In this document: positions 10,032 through 21,681 of the stretch, piece by piece
Layout of the letters: each line of letters opens with the position of its first letter
Position numbering within the stretch: position 1 is the stretch's first letter
Source of the DNA: Venturia oleaginea
Taxonomy: Eukaryota; Ascomycota; Dothideomycetes; Venturiales; Venturiaceae
DNA length: 64,000 nt
Assembly (NCBI GenBank): GCA_013176395.1
Contig: JABMLP010000019.1
Location: 124,001-188,000, forward strand
Reading direction: 5' to 3'
Notes under the pieces: generated by a model
Seen by the model: only the letters and a program-made list of their open reading frames with translations
Told to the model about the DNA's origin: nothing
The model's database searches: none
Translations under genes and position numbers: made by a program

Positions 10032-11261
10032 TCAAGTCCACGGGGACCAGCTATTATCCTGTGGTAACGTCAGCCACTGCGTGTCTTCAACTGTGCTAGC
10101 ACTACTTACGGATTTCTTTGTGCTATCCTTCTCTGGCTTTCCCACTGCAGCCAGTATTCCACCGTCCCGCTTTTCACCTGACTTCGACCAACTGAGCGAA
10201 TGTACGCTTGTCCTTCGCATAATGTTTGCCTTGAAGTTATTGAGCTTTGTACACTTTGTGAAAAGTTCTTCCATCTCCTCTTTCGTATAATATATCTTCT
10301 CTACGTTTTCGGGCACTTCATCCAAGCCTAGATTGAACAGGATTTCGACCTGCTCCAAGCTTTTACATGTTGACAGCGCCTCCGTCAACACCTTTTTCGG
10401 GTTGTCTGTGGAAGGCAATTCGACTGTGACGCTAAGTACGAGAAGACCCTTGTGCTGCTCAAGAAGTTTTTGAAGTTGTGTAAGAGAAATTGTGTACAGT
10501 GTAATGTTCAACAACTTCAGCGCACGAGGTGCACTTTCTTCGGCCGTTAGACACTTGATCAAAGTCGCATTGGTCGCATCGTCGTGAGCGTATGACAAAA
10601 CACCATCTCGACTTGTGTCTTCCTTGACCTCGTGTATAAGATTTGCAGGATCTTCTGGGTCGTCTGTGAGATCAGGAACAGAGACGTTGAACGAGCAGGT
10701 GATCAAAGATGGGCTGATGAGCAGGGGAAGTTCCGGCCCAGATACACGTTCCAAGAAGAGCTCGTCTTCGTGACGGAACGTGTAATTGACCTCAAGGAAC
10801 ATAAGGCCTCTCTCACGTTCCTTGATGTTGGAAGCAATTTCTTCAATGAAATGCGGCTGGGCGAAGACGTCCAAGAAATGGAGCGACCTCAAACTCTGTG
10901 CTTTCGCGAAGAATTCAATCGCATCTTTCTTTGATTCTGGACTCACGCCTGCGAACAGCTGGCTATAGAGAACCAACGTTTTGAGATCAGGAAGCTCTTT
11001 GATCAATGATGTCAGAAATCCTGGCGGGTAGCCCAAGGAAAAGAGTTCTAGAGTAAGGCTCTGAATGCTGTTTGGTAGACGGGAGACAAGTGGAGGCTTC
11101 TTGAGGATGTCGGAGTATTCGTCGAGTTTGATATCAGATGTAAGGGTCAGGGCCATGAGACCTCCAGCCTCTCGAGGGAATACTGGGAGCTCGAAATTTT
11201 GGAGAGGGATTTGGGCTCCTTGCGCTTGCGACGCATCCATTGTTGGTTTTGTGCCCGCCAT
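10032..11261 (-). CDS. Leu-rich conserved fungal protein of unknown function
   Basis: Open frame of 409 residues from the first in-frame ATG at 11261 (MAGTKPTMDASQ); the frame stays open further upstream only through TTG codons. The sequence has regularly spaced leucine segments such as LPNSIQSLTLELFSLGYPPG and LIKELPDLKTLVLY, reminiscent of irregular leucine-rich repeats of fungal F-box-like proteins, but no F-box is visible at the N-terminus. Near the 3' end, a perfect-looking in-frame intron (complement 10059..10109: donor GTAAGT, branch CTGAC, acceptor CACAG, 51 nt) may be removed, giving 392 residues ending DNSWSPWT. Both forms stay open. No function is assigned. Confidence 0.7.
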   Translation of the reverse strand: MAGTKPTMDASQAQGAQIPLQNFELPVFPREAGGLMALTLTSDIKLDEYSDILKKPPLVSRLPNSIQSLTLELFSLGYPPGFLTSLIKELPDLKTLVLYSQLFAGVSPESKKDAIEFFAKAQSLRSLHFLDVFAQPHFIEEIASNIKERERGLMFLEVNYTFRHEDELFLERVSGPELPLLISPSLITCSFNVSVPDLTDDPEDPANLIHEVKEDTSRDGVLSYAHDDATNATLIKCLTAEESAPRALKLLNITLYTISLTQLQKLLEQHKGLLVLSVTVELPSTDNPKKVLTEALSTCKSLEQVEILFNLGLDEVPENVEKIYYTKEEMEELFTKCTKLNNFKANIMRRTSVHSLSWSKSGEKRDGGILAAVGKPEKDSTKKSVSSASTVEDTQWLTLPQDNSWSPWT

Positions 11262-13138
11262 GAAGAGAATTGAGGTGCTAGGAAACAATGCCAATGAGGA
11301 GACGCGATGATAAGTCCATTAAGTATTCTGATTGAGGATGAACCATCCGGTGATGCGGATAGGCAGCATTGAGAGGTGGGGTTCGGAGTGAATTCATTGG
11401 TCAAGACCGCACATGAATCCTTGGAGAGGTTCTTGGGCGCGGGCACAGTATGCGGGGAAAGTTGAGGATTACTAAAAAGGAAATACGTGAGAAGGTCTTC
11501 GAAGGGCACAAATTCGATAACTTAATTTTGGTCGTTTCACGTAACAGTCATGTTATCAAACTTTCATTACTAGTACATATTACCTTGAAGTCTCGCCGTC
11601 AGCTTGCTATTGCTTATTTATCAACTAGTTGAAACTACTGAGAAGATCAAACCCAATGTGTTGATTCTAGAGCAGTATCACTTAAGTACTACTGCCATAT
11701 TTCTCCAGACTCCAATTAGACAAAATACTAGTAGCCTACAAAGACTCCCGGCTACCCTGGATTGGTAGTAGCACCGCCTTTATACCGCGAAGTTCGCAGC
11801 TTTGAAACCTGCCATGACCAAATATCAATTCCCTTTTGTCTTCTTTCCACGTTTGACTCACCATTTTACCTGTGTCTGGGTCTTGTGGCACCTTTGCTTC
11901 CAGACATAATCCCAATCATGAATTCTGAAAAGGACTTGGAATGTTGTTCTTGATCAAGAACTTGGATACACAGCTACAATGGGTTAATTGAGCGAGGAGC
12001 TTGCGACGAAGCTCAATTAGAACCTCTCCGGTCCTAGCGTTGCTTAAGAGGGGTCAGAAATTCTGTTCAGTCGTTCTTGACAATAGGGGTTGATTGAACG
12101 ATGCTAGGGATAAAGGCCGGAAATATGATATCCCGAACTCATGTATTGGGTAAGAATCCATCATGGCGTGTGGGGAGCCACAGTAAGCTACACCTGAGGA
12201 CGGTGACGGCTTACGATCTATATCATGCTTTCGAGTTTAACGAGGGCAAACTGCAAGTCGAATTGACTTGTTTACAAGGAACCAGGAGAGCCGTAGATCA
12301 AGCCTTCGGTATTTCAATAGGACTTTCATGTGATTCTGATTAAATTTCGAGATTTTCCTATCACAGGATTGGAGGTTTGTGGCACCTCATCGGCAGATGG
12401 TGGACGTTAAACGACATTAAACGAAGTGTTTGATTCATACTTGGCTACCTCAGCTCTTAGAAAACAGTCGTTATACTAGCGGCCAAGACGAGAAGCACTG
12501 GCTAGTTTTCTTAATTACTCGAAGAGCGGATATACGGCACGCCCAGTTTTATAGGCTCTGATTAATCCCGTAGAAACCCTTTAGACCACTCTATAATCAC
12601 GGTAAATCACTCGAAAAACAAGGTTAGTGTACTGCGGTACCTAGGGTTCTGAATGTCAAGCAGCCCCAGCCTTGTCAACCCAGCCTTGCATCCGCTTTCC
12701 AGCAAAAAGTCCCCTGCGAAGTCTTGCGATAATCGGAATATTGTAGGCCCGATAGACATTTAGAACCCTGGGTACTATGGTAGCTTTTTGCTCCGTTCAA
12801 CTAACTACAACATCAAAAGTCTGCGGATATAGCCTTAAACCTATTCCGCGGAAATTACCCGCAGTTGCAAAAGCTTCTCGTTCAATTCGGTCCGCTTAGT
12901 AAGAGAACACCAAAGGACCAACGGGCTGTTTTTGTATCTTCCCAGCTGGTCGCATGGCTCTGAGCCTACTGCGGCGCAGAAGTAAAGGAGAAACCTGGAC
13001 CATCTAAGTTATATCAGTTGGTTCAACTGCAATAGTCTTTCTCTCGAAGATTCCACAATTCTGGCTCCAACATGGGGTCTATTCCATGGTCTTACACGTG
13101 GGAGTTGGGTTGGCAGTATCGTTAAATTAGTACTTAAG
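11262..13138. other. Long intergenic region with one foldback repeat
   Basis: Nearly 1.9 kb without a supported gene. It has many A/T-rich stretches. The small inverted-repeat element at 12637-12775 is the only structured feature found; a short frame at 12101-12343 has no family character. Confidence 0.5.
12637..12775. repeat. 139-bp foldback / MITE-like inverted repeat
   Basis: The 21-bp arms at 12637-12657 (GTACCTAGGGTTCTGAATGTC) and 12755-12775 are inverse complements with two mismatches and enclose about 97 bp. No coding capacity. Terminal duplications are not clear. Confidence 0.5.
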
Positions 13139-14900
13139 CTATCGAACAGGAAGGCCTGCCATGGCGAAGAGATTATCAAAAATACCTTTGAAAAGGTACC
13201 CCTGAGCAAAGGAACGCAGTGAGTAGTCTGAGACGTTCTGCACTATGCACCCGTGCTGAATACTCAGTGGCCTACCGTCGTGACGTTCCTGTAACCAGGC
13301 GAAAGCACCAGGCAGACCCCAGATACACTCTTGACTGTGATTCACCTTGACAACGGCATTCCTTTCATACTTCGCACCTATTAGCCTGTGCGAAGAATCG
13401 AGCGACATGAACTCACGTGAATGCTCATCCCCGCACGACAGTATCTATCTGCCAGAGCATCAGTGACCTCCACGGGAGATGCATCGTCCCAAATACTCTG
13501 GAATGTGTTAGAAAATAACTTTGGAAATAGTGAGCTGATGCTTAACCTACCTCATATAGATACCACGGGGTCTTAGGTATGGCGTGACTACCCATGGAGC
13601 CTGTTAACCATTAGTGAGAGATGAAACAAAAGCGAGATAGTGTGCGTTACCCGCATAATGTAAAACGCTATTAGGCACTGGATCTGTAAGTACAGACTTC
13701 AAACCGCGTTTGAAGTATTTATTAATATCTTTGAAAGAAAACAATTCAGTGTTCGAGTCGAAACACTGCGAATCTGCTTTTCGAAATTCGGCTTCATGTT
13801 CTGGAACTAGATTTTCTGCTAGCCAGGAGGTCAAATTCGGATAATCACGGGACATGCCAAGGATGGCGGGGGCGGCCAACTTGGCTCGTTCTGCTTTGTT
13901 GTAGAGTTCTGCAGTTGGAGGTAAGCATTGTGAATAACACTGCCACATGTGCTCCTTACCAAAAGCAAGAGTTATGTTGGGCACCAGTCCACCCAGTGCT
14001 GCCCCGGCGATCTTGACATCCGGTGCATAGAAAGTATTGACCTCAGTAGTCTGAGGAGGTCAGCAGTTGAGCAGCCATATCGTGTCCTTGAGAATCACAT
14101 ACCCAAGCGGTGCTAAGACTGCCGCCAGAATACCCATACATAGTGATGATTGGATCAGGGCCTAGTCCAGTAATGTTTCCCGATTGTTTGGCCGCTCGAA
14201 ATCCATCAAGCTGTGCATAGCCCCACTGGAGTCCGGCGGCTGGTCGAGTTAACATTTTCTGCCCAAGCTCGTGGAGATTGGAAAACCTTACAGAAAGCAG
14301 CTTGTGGCCCAGCATCATCAGTGACAATAACGTAGAATCCTCGGCCTAGTGCAGCAACCATCAAGCCGACTTGCGCCTGATTGTAAAGATTGTCCAAACG
14401 AGCACCTGTCTGCATGGTAACTGAGGGATTGCAGCTACAAACAGTCAGTGGGATGGTTCTTGGGTGTACGTTGTCGAATGCTAGCTACCCATTGTACGAA
14501 GCGTCCTGAATATATGTTAGTCCTTAGATCTTTTATGATATCTGCACCATCACTATACCGAGAAGAAATTGTAGCCAAAGAGATTATTTGGCTTTGAACG
14601 TCCATGAGGTTTAAGTATTGTGGTGACAGTAGCGATTGGTTTTCCTAGACTATTCTGTGTCCGGAACAAGAGTTGCCAGGCGGCTTTGATCTTGATACCA
14701 TCTTTGTTGTTGAGAGTGATATTGTTCGGGATAGGACGATGCCTCAGAATTGTCCCGGGAGCAGTGGCCTCAAAGCCTGGAGGTGCTTGATAAAATGGGT
14801 CATCATCGGGTTTCACAACACTCTGCGATGTGATCTGAAATGAGGAAGCAACAGCGGCGCAGTTCAGCAACAGCAGCAGTAAGGCTACGAAGATAGCCAT
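13139..14900 (-). CDS. Secretory lipase (LIP family), 9 exons
   Basis: Join complement(13139..13369, 13417..13497, 13551..13600, 13651..13908, 13960..14050, 14103..14239, 14292..14434, 14489..14505, 14559..14900), 449 residues, with every phase consistent. It starts MAIFVALLLLLLNCAAVASS, a signal peptide; an upstream TTG-start extension is not needed. The nucleophile elbow is GYSGGS in exon 4. An Asp in WDDASPVEV and the His in NHSQECIWGLPGAF sit where the family places the rest of the triad. Family proteins are extracellular acylglycerol hydrolases related to Candida LIP enzymes, usually 430-460 residues. Exon 8 ends at CAC|GTGAGT, and the only in-phase acceptor is GCGAAG, 12 nt after a CTAAT branch site. 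The 17-nt exon 2 is needed to make the conserved DASYNGCNPS segment. Confidence 0.85.
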
Positions 14901-15433
14901 TGGGACAATAAAGACAGACAAACGATCCGCGATCTTGATGAGAAAAAGTAACGTGGTGCGGAGCGAGGGGTATGACAGGACAGAGCCAAGCCGAACGCAC
15001 TCAGATTGGATTTTGACTCGTCCTGCTAGAGGCTTTGGTCTTGTCAGACTGCATAGTACAGACTATGGCTGGCTGGCTTCAGTGGTCGGTCGCATGGGGA
15101 CTGACACAGGGTATGAATTCGGCAAGGATTAGGTATATGACATATCCTTATATTGGAGGACCCAATCGACATTTGATACAATCTATCCAGAGTTTTGACA
15201 GACTAGATCCATCCCCCTTGGTCCTCCCTGGAGTCAGGAGTCAGGACCAGCGAGGACCAAGGGCCAGCTGCCCCGGGCCACTGGCAGAAGCAAACCCCAA
15301 GCCCAAGCTTACTGTGTCATATCACGCATTGACGCAAAAGTCAATCAAACCAGCTCCCGCTCCTCCTCCTCCTCCTCCTCCTCCCACCTCCAACTCTCCT
15401 TTACTATATCAGCTATAGCGCCATGTATCCATG
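14901..15433. other. Lipase promoter side and left flank of the LINE
   Basis: Divergent upstream region of the lipase. It has a pyrimidine-rich tract with (CTC)n near 15358-15385 and no gene. Confidence 0.5.
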
Positions 15434-15445
15434 TCCGTGTCAAAT

Positions 15446-15716
15446 TGATTGATTGATTGATTCCTGCTCGGTTTTGGTCGCTCTTAATCAGCAGCTATGC
15501 CCGGTCAGGTGGACTTCACCAGACAGCCGACATGTGATAAACTACAAATCCATCGCGTCCCACTTCTCCTTGCTCAATGCAAACAAACTCAGCTGCTCTC
15601 TTTTCCCTTAACCACTATCTCCAAATGCCTTGCCTGCTTTTGTAGATACTGATTGTCCTGCTAGCGAATCTGCATTGTCAGGTCGTCTCAGGGCCCATGT
15701 ACGTGCTTCTCTTCTG
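15446..15716 (-). repeat. LINE 3' UTR and (CAAT)n tail
   Basis: About 270 bp of non-coding 3' end. Its last ~230 bp align by eye with the 3' ends of both 1.6-kb elements, including shared blocks such as CAGACAGCCGACA and CTTTTCCCTTAACCA as read on the plus strand. This is the region expected to be recognised by the LINE reverse transcriptase. Confidence 0.75.
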
Positions 15717-18701
15717 TCATTTCAACGGCCAGACTGCTGCAGCACCGGTATGGCCACCTATACTGCTTCCGTCTGTGTAGATGCAGGTATTGCTCTCGAT
15801 TCTGGCGACTGAATCGTGTTCAGAGCATGCCGATTCATCACTTGGTGCGATGTGTATCTCTGGGCCTTGTCACCATGGTGCTGCCACGAACGGTGGGATT
15901 AACTCTCGCCTGTCGAGATTTACTGCTCCCTTCTCCTTGGTATCTCGGTATATATTGTATAATGGGCTATTGTAGCTTGTTCGTTGTCTTGACCTTGGTT
16001 CTCCAAGCTGAGTGTCTTAACAGTTTGGGGAGATCTTGGTATGAGAGTATGCGGCTGAGGGTTTCGGTATTGTGTTTCCATATCTGTTGCTCGACTGGGA
16101 GCAGGTAGGTCTCTATATCGAGGGCAGCCCTGGAGGCTGCTCTGAACGCTCCGCAGATAGTTCGTGCTGCGCGTGCTTGAATTGACCGAAGTGTATCGAG
16201 CGTTTTTCTCGTGTATGGCTTTCCTCTTGCCCCTGAATTCGACCATATTGAGCACGCGTACATCATCTGAGGGACCACTACTGCGCGGTAGATTTTTCGC
16301 ATATCTAGCAGACTGACGGCCCATGTTGAGCTGCCTAGAGAGCACAGTGCGTTCACTGTTTTCGTGGTTTTCCGCTTGATCTCTTTGATATGTTCCTTCC
16401 ACTGGAGCTTGCTGTCTAGCGTCACGCCTAGATATTCGCATGTTGTCCTAGGCTCAATGCTGCCCCAGGCCGTCTGAATGGGTTGTTTTGTGTTCATATG
16501 TGTGCGTGTTCTTGTAAAGTGTGTCAATTGGAACTTCTCCGGGGCGAATTTCGATGCATGTGTCTTTGCCCAACAGTCTGCCTTTTCTAGCGCATTTTCG
16601 AGTTTCTTACCCGTTTCCTCTGTTGTGTTCCCCCATGCAAGTATGGCTGCGTCGTCGATGTAGCCTACAGCTGCCGTGTTATCACTTGAGTCGCATTGTT
16701 CGATAAGGTCGGAGTTATAGAATATGTATAAGATAGGGGATAGGGGCGATCCCTGTGGTACCCCAGTCTTGACCGCATACTCGTCAGATTTATAGCCATC
16801 AATCACGATTCGTGTGTGTCTACCGCTTAGGAAGCTAGGGATCCACCGTACTATCTTTTTATCAACTTTCCTCTTCCGTAGATTGTGCAGGAGTCTCTTG
16901 TGGGACACGTTGTCAAAGGCGCCGGAGACGTCGAGGAGCAGCAGGCTGGCTACTTGTCCTTTTCCGTTGTTCCACGCGTTGTAAATTCTCTCGATTACCG
17001 CATGTAGTGCGTGTTCCGTTGATCGGATGACTTGGTGTGTTTCTACCAGGTAGCTAAGTCTTCTGGCTATAACTGCATCCATAGCCTTGCCAATGGTGTT
17101 CAGAAGCGCAATTGGTCGGTATGCCTTTGGAATCGAGTAGTCTTCTTTCCCTGGTTTGCGTAACACCACCGTGGTTGAGCTTCGGGAATGAGTCGGGCAG
17201 TAGCCTAGTTGTAGGCTCTGGTTCATAGTTGTCGTTAGGTGCCGTACCAACATGTGAGATGCCACCTGCAGGGCTCGGTTTAGGATACCATCCGGTCCTG
17301 CGGCCTTCAAGGGTGATGCTGCTTGTATTGCATCCAACACCTCCTTCTCAGTAATGTTTGGCATTGATATTTGACCATCGTATCTGGCGTTCTGTAGGTC
17401 AATGAGGTCTGCTTCCGGAGGTGCTGGGAAGAAGGCGTCCCGGAAGAGACTCGTTTTTGCTGTGGATGTGGTGGCTTGATTGCTGGTTACCGGACACTTC
17501 ATGCATGGTTGGTGTTACACTTGGAGGCTGGCTTTCTCTATTGCGCGCCCATTTAGACATTTTCCAGAGGGACTCAGCCGAGCCTGCTGCCATTTCTACG
17601 CGGTCTCTATGTGCTTGCTGGGGCGATTTCTTGATTATCCGTGTCTTATGGTTCCTTGCCTTGCGGTAGGCTTCCCAAGCTTCTTCGGTGTGCCTTCTCC
17701 CGTGTATGTGCCTCAGGCGCTTTGTCTCTGCCAACGCTTTTGTACATGTTTCGTCCAATCCCTCTTTTGCCTTGGCACATGGTCTTGCAAGAGGAAGCAC
17801 CTTTGCTGCTGCCTCGCTGATTGCTTTGACTAAATCCATCGTGTATGTGTCCAGCGCTGCTTTTGTCCTTGGTCTTCTTCGTGCCGGTAGGATGCCTTTT
17901 AGTGCCTGGCAGAACTTCTCGCTGTCTAGATATCTCCAGTTGCGTCTTGGCTCAATTTTCATGGAGCGCATCCAGATATCCAGTATGGTACTGATAGGGA
18001 GGTGGTCTGAATCATGATCTAGCTCTCGATCTGTTCTGCAACTGATAATCCTATCGACCAAGCCTAGTGTCATCCAGCACATGTCAATCGTTGTTCTGCT
18101 GCTGCCTTCCTCGTATGTTACCGCGCCGGGCTGTAGCACACTAGACATATCAAATCTTTCCATAGTTTCAATGAGGTCTTCAGCTTCTCGATCTTCATGT
18201 ATAACTCCTGTTCCACCCCACATTCTGTGATGCAAGTTAAAGTCACCTAATGCTATCTGTTCTTTTGGCACATGTTCCTCCAATTGAGCTCTCAGGGTTG
18301 GCAGGGAGCTCATGCGGTTTGGCGTGTTTTGGACTGCGTCGTAGGTGTTGTGTATCACCAGCCTGTCTTCCGTTTGGCCGCTATTGCTGATGTTGATTTC
18401 TCAACGAGCAGAAGTCTCTTGTGTGCTGCTCGAATTGCCAACTGCCGTGTTCTAGCCTTTTGTTGACAAAGAAACATACCCTTGCTGGGCTGTCCTCCTC
18501 GTTCATTGTTGGATAGCATAAACGGAACACGGTCTTTGCTGGGTGGTGCGTTGTCGACATGAAGGGGTTGCGCCACGGTTCTTGAATGGCAATGATGTCG
18601 TACTCTGCTACTCTTGGATCACGGAGCAGAGTGGCCATAACCGTGTCTCTTGATTTACGCATGTCGTACTGTAGTATACTGAGTTGGTCCTTCTCTTTCA
18701 T
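15717..18701 (-). pseudogene. LINE ORF2: AP endonuclease, reverse transcriptase, RNase H remnant
   Basis: It starts at ATG 18701 (MKEKDQLSILQYDMRK), the ATG overlapping the ORF1 stop in ATGA. The endonuclease N-terminus includes IIAIQEPW. A frameshift near 18.38 kb moves to the frame with GDFNLHH and DHDSDHLPIS, the catalytic Asp/His region. A second frameshift near 17.45 kb leads to the reverse transcriptase, 15967-17502, with motifs LLDVSGAFDNVSH, GVPQGSPLSP and the catalytic YIDD. Past a stop at 15967, an RNase H start (CIYTDGSSIGGHTGAAAVW) is readable at about 15729-15785 and ends at TGA 15717. Most of the RNase H domain is absent, so the 3' part is deleted or decayed. Domain order and the tail type fit the Tad1 clade common in ascomycetes. 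It cannot give a full-length protein. Confidence 0.85.
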
Positions 18702-20564
18702 AGGTCCGAGTTCTCATCGATTTCCATATATTGTGTATTTCTGCGTGGTACAGTATTGCCCTCTAGCGCCTCAAGCGCCCTCCTGGACATCTTTGTTGCT
18801 CTATGCGGCCTTTGACTCTGGCGCGGTCCTTCGTTCTCCCTCTCTTCTGGGGCAGGCCTCCTTTGTCCTTTTCGGCCAGTGATGTAAATAGACTAGACAG
18901 ACAAACAGACAGACGGACGGACTTGGGACAACAGGGGGGTCTAGATGGAGCAGATCTCCACCTGTCAAGGTCCAGATATTGGCTTGGCATGTCTGTATAG
19001 CACTGTTTTTGGTGGTGGGTGCGGAGGTAGTGGATTTTGGCGTAGATTTAGCAAGGAATCTACGCTAATATCTTCGGCTTTGCAAGCGATTGGTTACTTT
19101 GAATATACTGAAAAATCCAGCTCAGGGGCAGCCAAAAACCTTGCCGGCGTGGACCTTAATATTATGAGTTATCGAACCCTCCAAATCGCTCAAATTTGAA
19201 CATCTTTTCAATTGCGTTCCAACAATGCCTGCGCCGGGAGGACGAGGGCGAGGTAGCTCTCAAGCCTCTCAATCTCAAACTCAGCGTTCTACCGCTTCTG
19301 GCCGTGTCAGTACTCAACCTTCTATATTCGATAATTCATCAACTATCCTCGGCGACGATGAGGCTATCGATTCTGGCCTAGTTACCGGTAATAAACGCAA
19401 ACGGAGAGTCACAAAAACCCGGAAAGTTGGCAACCACACAGTTACCTTTACCTCAAGTGAAGGTGAGCCTTCTGCCGATAACCAGAATCCAGTATCACAA
19501 CCTTTAGATAATGTCTATATGCGCAGAACCTACAAAATCGAGGGTATCAACTACCGCCGGCGGGATGACATTGTCTTGAGGCGTGAGAGGAAGAAGAAAC
19601 TTACCTCTATGATCTGGCAGAAGGACAATAACGGCAAACTTCGAGGGTTTGCAATCGCGCATCCCATAGAACCAATTATCCTCTACTATTGCTGCTACTG
19701 CAATGGTGAGAACGGCGAAAAAACAAAGTCTCCATTTACCCTCGATATTACCCACGGTCATACTCACGCCCTCACTCATTGGCGCACCAAACACGGCGTT
19801 AATGTCAATGGTAATGAGATCCCAAAATGCAACGTGTTGCAGCAATTGGCGGACCAGGCGGCCAACACCAAAGTTGTAAACGGGATGCGCAAACTTATTT
19901 GGCGCGATAATTTTGAGCTCTTCAAGGTGCTCCTCATCCGCTGAATTGTGTATTGTCATATCGCCATCTCGATGGTAGATAACCTCTACTTCTTAGCCTT
20001 TTTGAAGCATCTGAACGCGCCATATGTTGCATATTTGGCTGGGAGGTACACGGTATGGAGTTGGGTAATGGCTGAATATGCGAAGCGTAAAAAATGGCTC
20101 CAGCGAGATATGAGGAGGGCAAGGTAAGTCGATCTTCTACTCGCGATTTAGTTACTATACTAACGCTCATAGAGATCGAATATTCACTTAGCCTTTGACT
20201 TATGGACCTCTCCAAACTCCTATGCAATCATTGCAGTTAACGCTCACTACATTGACCACCAAGGGCGGCGCCAGATCAAGCTTTTAGCCCTCCGTGAGCT
20301 CATTGGCGAGCACTCAGGCGAGAATATGGCGGCGTTGTTACTCCGGGTCATCAAGGACTACAAGATCTGGAGGAGAGTTGGCTTCTTTGTGACCGATAAT
20401 GCGGCTTCAAACGATGTCTGTATCGACATTATACTGCGTAGGCTCTACCCAGAAATGACTAAGGAGCAGAGAGGGCGTAGGAGACTGCGCTGTATCGGTC
20501 ACATCATCAATTCATCAGCCCAAATCCTCATATCAGGTGACGCTGCGGAGAAGGACTTAACGTA

Positions 20565-21681
20565 ATTCACTAGCGAGCGGGCCACACCACCGAGCGGGCT
20601 ACCGAATCGATCATTTCATCTTTGCAAGCCTCTACACCACCACCTCATGCCTTCTAAAGCCCAGCAAGAAGGCCGATTACTTCTTGCTCTTCAAGCCTAT
20701 CAAAAAGGCCAAATCACAACTATTTGCCAAGCTGCATTAGCTTATAATGTACCATACAGTACCCTCAAATATCGCCTCTCTGGACGCGTTGCACGCGTCG
20801 AAACGCGCGCAAACAGCCACAAACTTACTCCCACAGAGGAAGAAGTCTTAACTCAATGGATTATCTCAATGGATAATCGAGGCTATCCTGCTCGAGTCTG
20901 TGCAGTACAGAATGCGGCGAAATTACTGCTTCAACAACGCGTCGGTCCCTCAGCCTCAATCGGTATCAACTGGTCTGCCAGGTTCATCAAGCGACAGCCT
21001 ACCCTGCAATCGAGATTCAATCGCAAGTACGATTATCAGCGTGCTCAATGCGAAGATCCAGAGCTTATCGGAGCCTGGTTTCGGCTTGTGAGTAATACAA
21101 TTCAGAAATACGGCATTCAAGAGGAGGATATCTATAACTTCGATGAGACTGGCTTTGCAATGGGTATTGCAAGCACCTCACGCGTCGTTACTACCTCAGA
21201 TCGACGGGGCAAGCCACCTCAATTACAGCCAGGCGATCGGGAGTGGGTTACAGCAATTGAAGCGACTGTTGGCAGATGAGAATGAGAAATTGAGAGCAGC
21301 GAATGAGAGGCAAAAGAGGAAGAGAGCAGTCAAAAAAAAGCAGATCTCAAAGAAAATAACACTTACAGTTGCAGAGGCACAAGGCCTGATGGAGAATACT
21401 GTACAGCAGCCTATACAGGCAAGTGTTGCTCCTATACAGCAAACAGTTGTTGCAACAGCCTCGTCATCAAGTAGTGCAAGTCAAGGGAATTGCTTTGTTT
21501 TACCTAGTTGTTTTGTATGTAAGGGCTTTGACCATGCTGCGAGCGATTGCCCTAAATATCGATAATCTTCTGTATAATAGATCGTCTTGATTAATAAAGG
21601 CGTTGTGGTGGTGTAAGCTTGCAAAGATGAGATGATCGATTCGGTGGCCCGCTCGGTGGTGTGGCCCGCTCGCTAGTGAAT
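20565..21681 (+). mobile_element. Fot1/pogo-type Tc1-mariner element, internally deleted
   Basis: 65-bp terminal inverted repeats (20565-20629 and 21617-21681), starting ATTCACTAGCGAGCGGG, with two mismatches. It is flanked by TA dinucleotides (20563-20564 and 21682-21683), the target duplication of this superfamily. At 1117 bp it is about half the usual length. It lies within the hAT transposase gene, in the same orientation. Confidence 0.9.
20647..21565 (+). pseudogene. Pogo/Fot1 transposase with deleted DDE core
   Basis: From ATG 20647, a 210-codon frame has a psq-type helix-turn-helix (ALAYNVPYSTLKYRLSG), a CENP-B-like DNA-binding domain (about residues 50-130, LTPTEEEVLTQWI and INWSARFIKRQP) and the first catalytic motif, IYNFDETGFAMG. 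It runs into EWVTAIEA and then jumps near 21265 to the C-terminal part in another frame: LKRLLADENEKLRAANERQK, a Ser-rich stretch, and a zinc-knuckle-like CFVCKGFDHAASDCP ending at 21565. The middle of the DDE domain is missing, so the element needs a transposase supplied by another copy. Confidence 0.85.

Noticed and set aside
8482..14900. P450, RTA1-like protein and lipase as a secondary-metabolite cluster
   Set aside because: No backbone synthase, regulator or shared promoter motif. The genes are on both strands, with a 1.9-kb spacer, and belong to unrelated families.
17421..18017. Plus-strand frames across the LINE ORF2 region
   Set aside because: Shadows of the endonuclease/reverse transcriptase reading frame on the minus strand.
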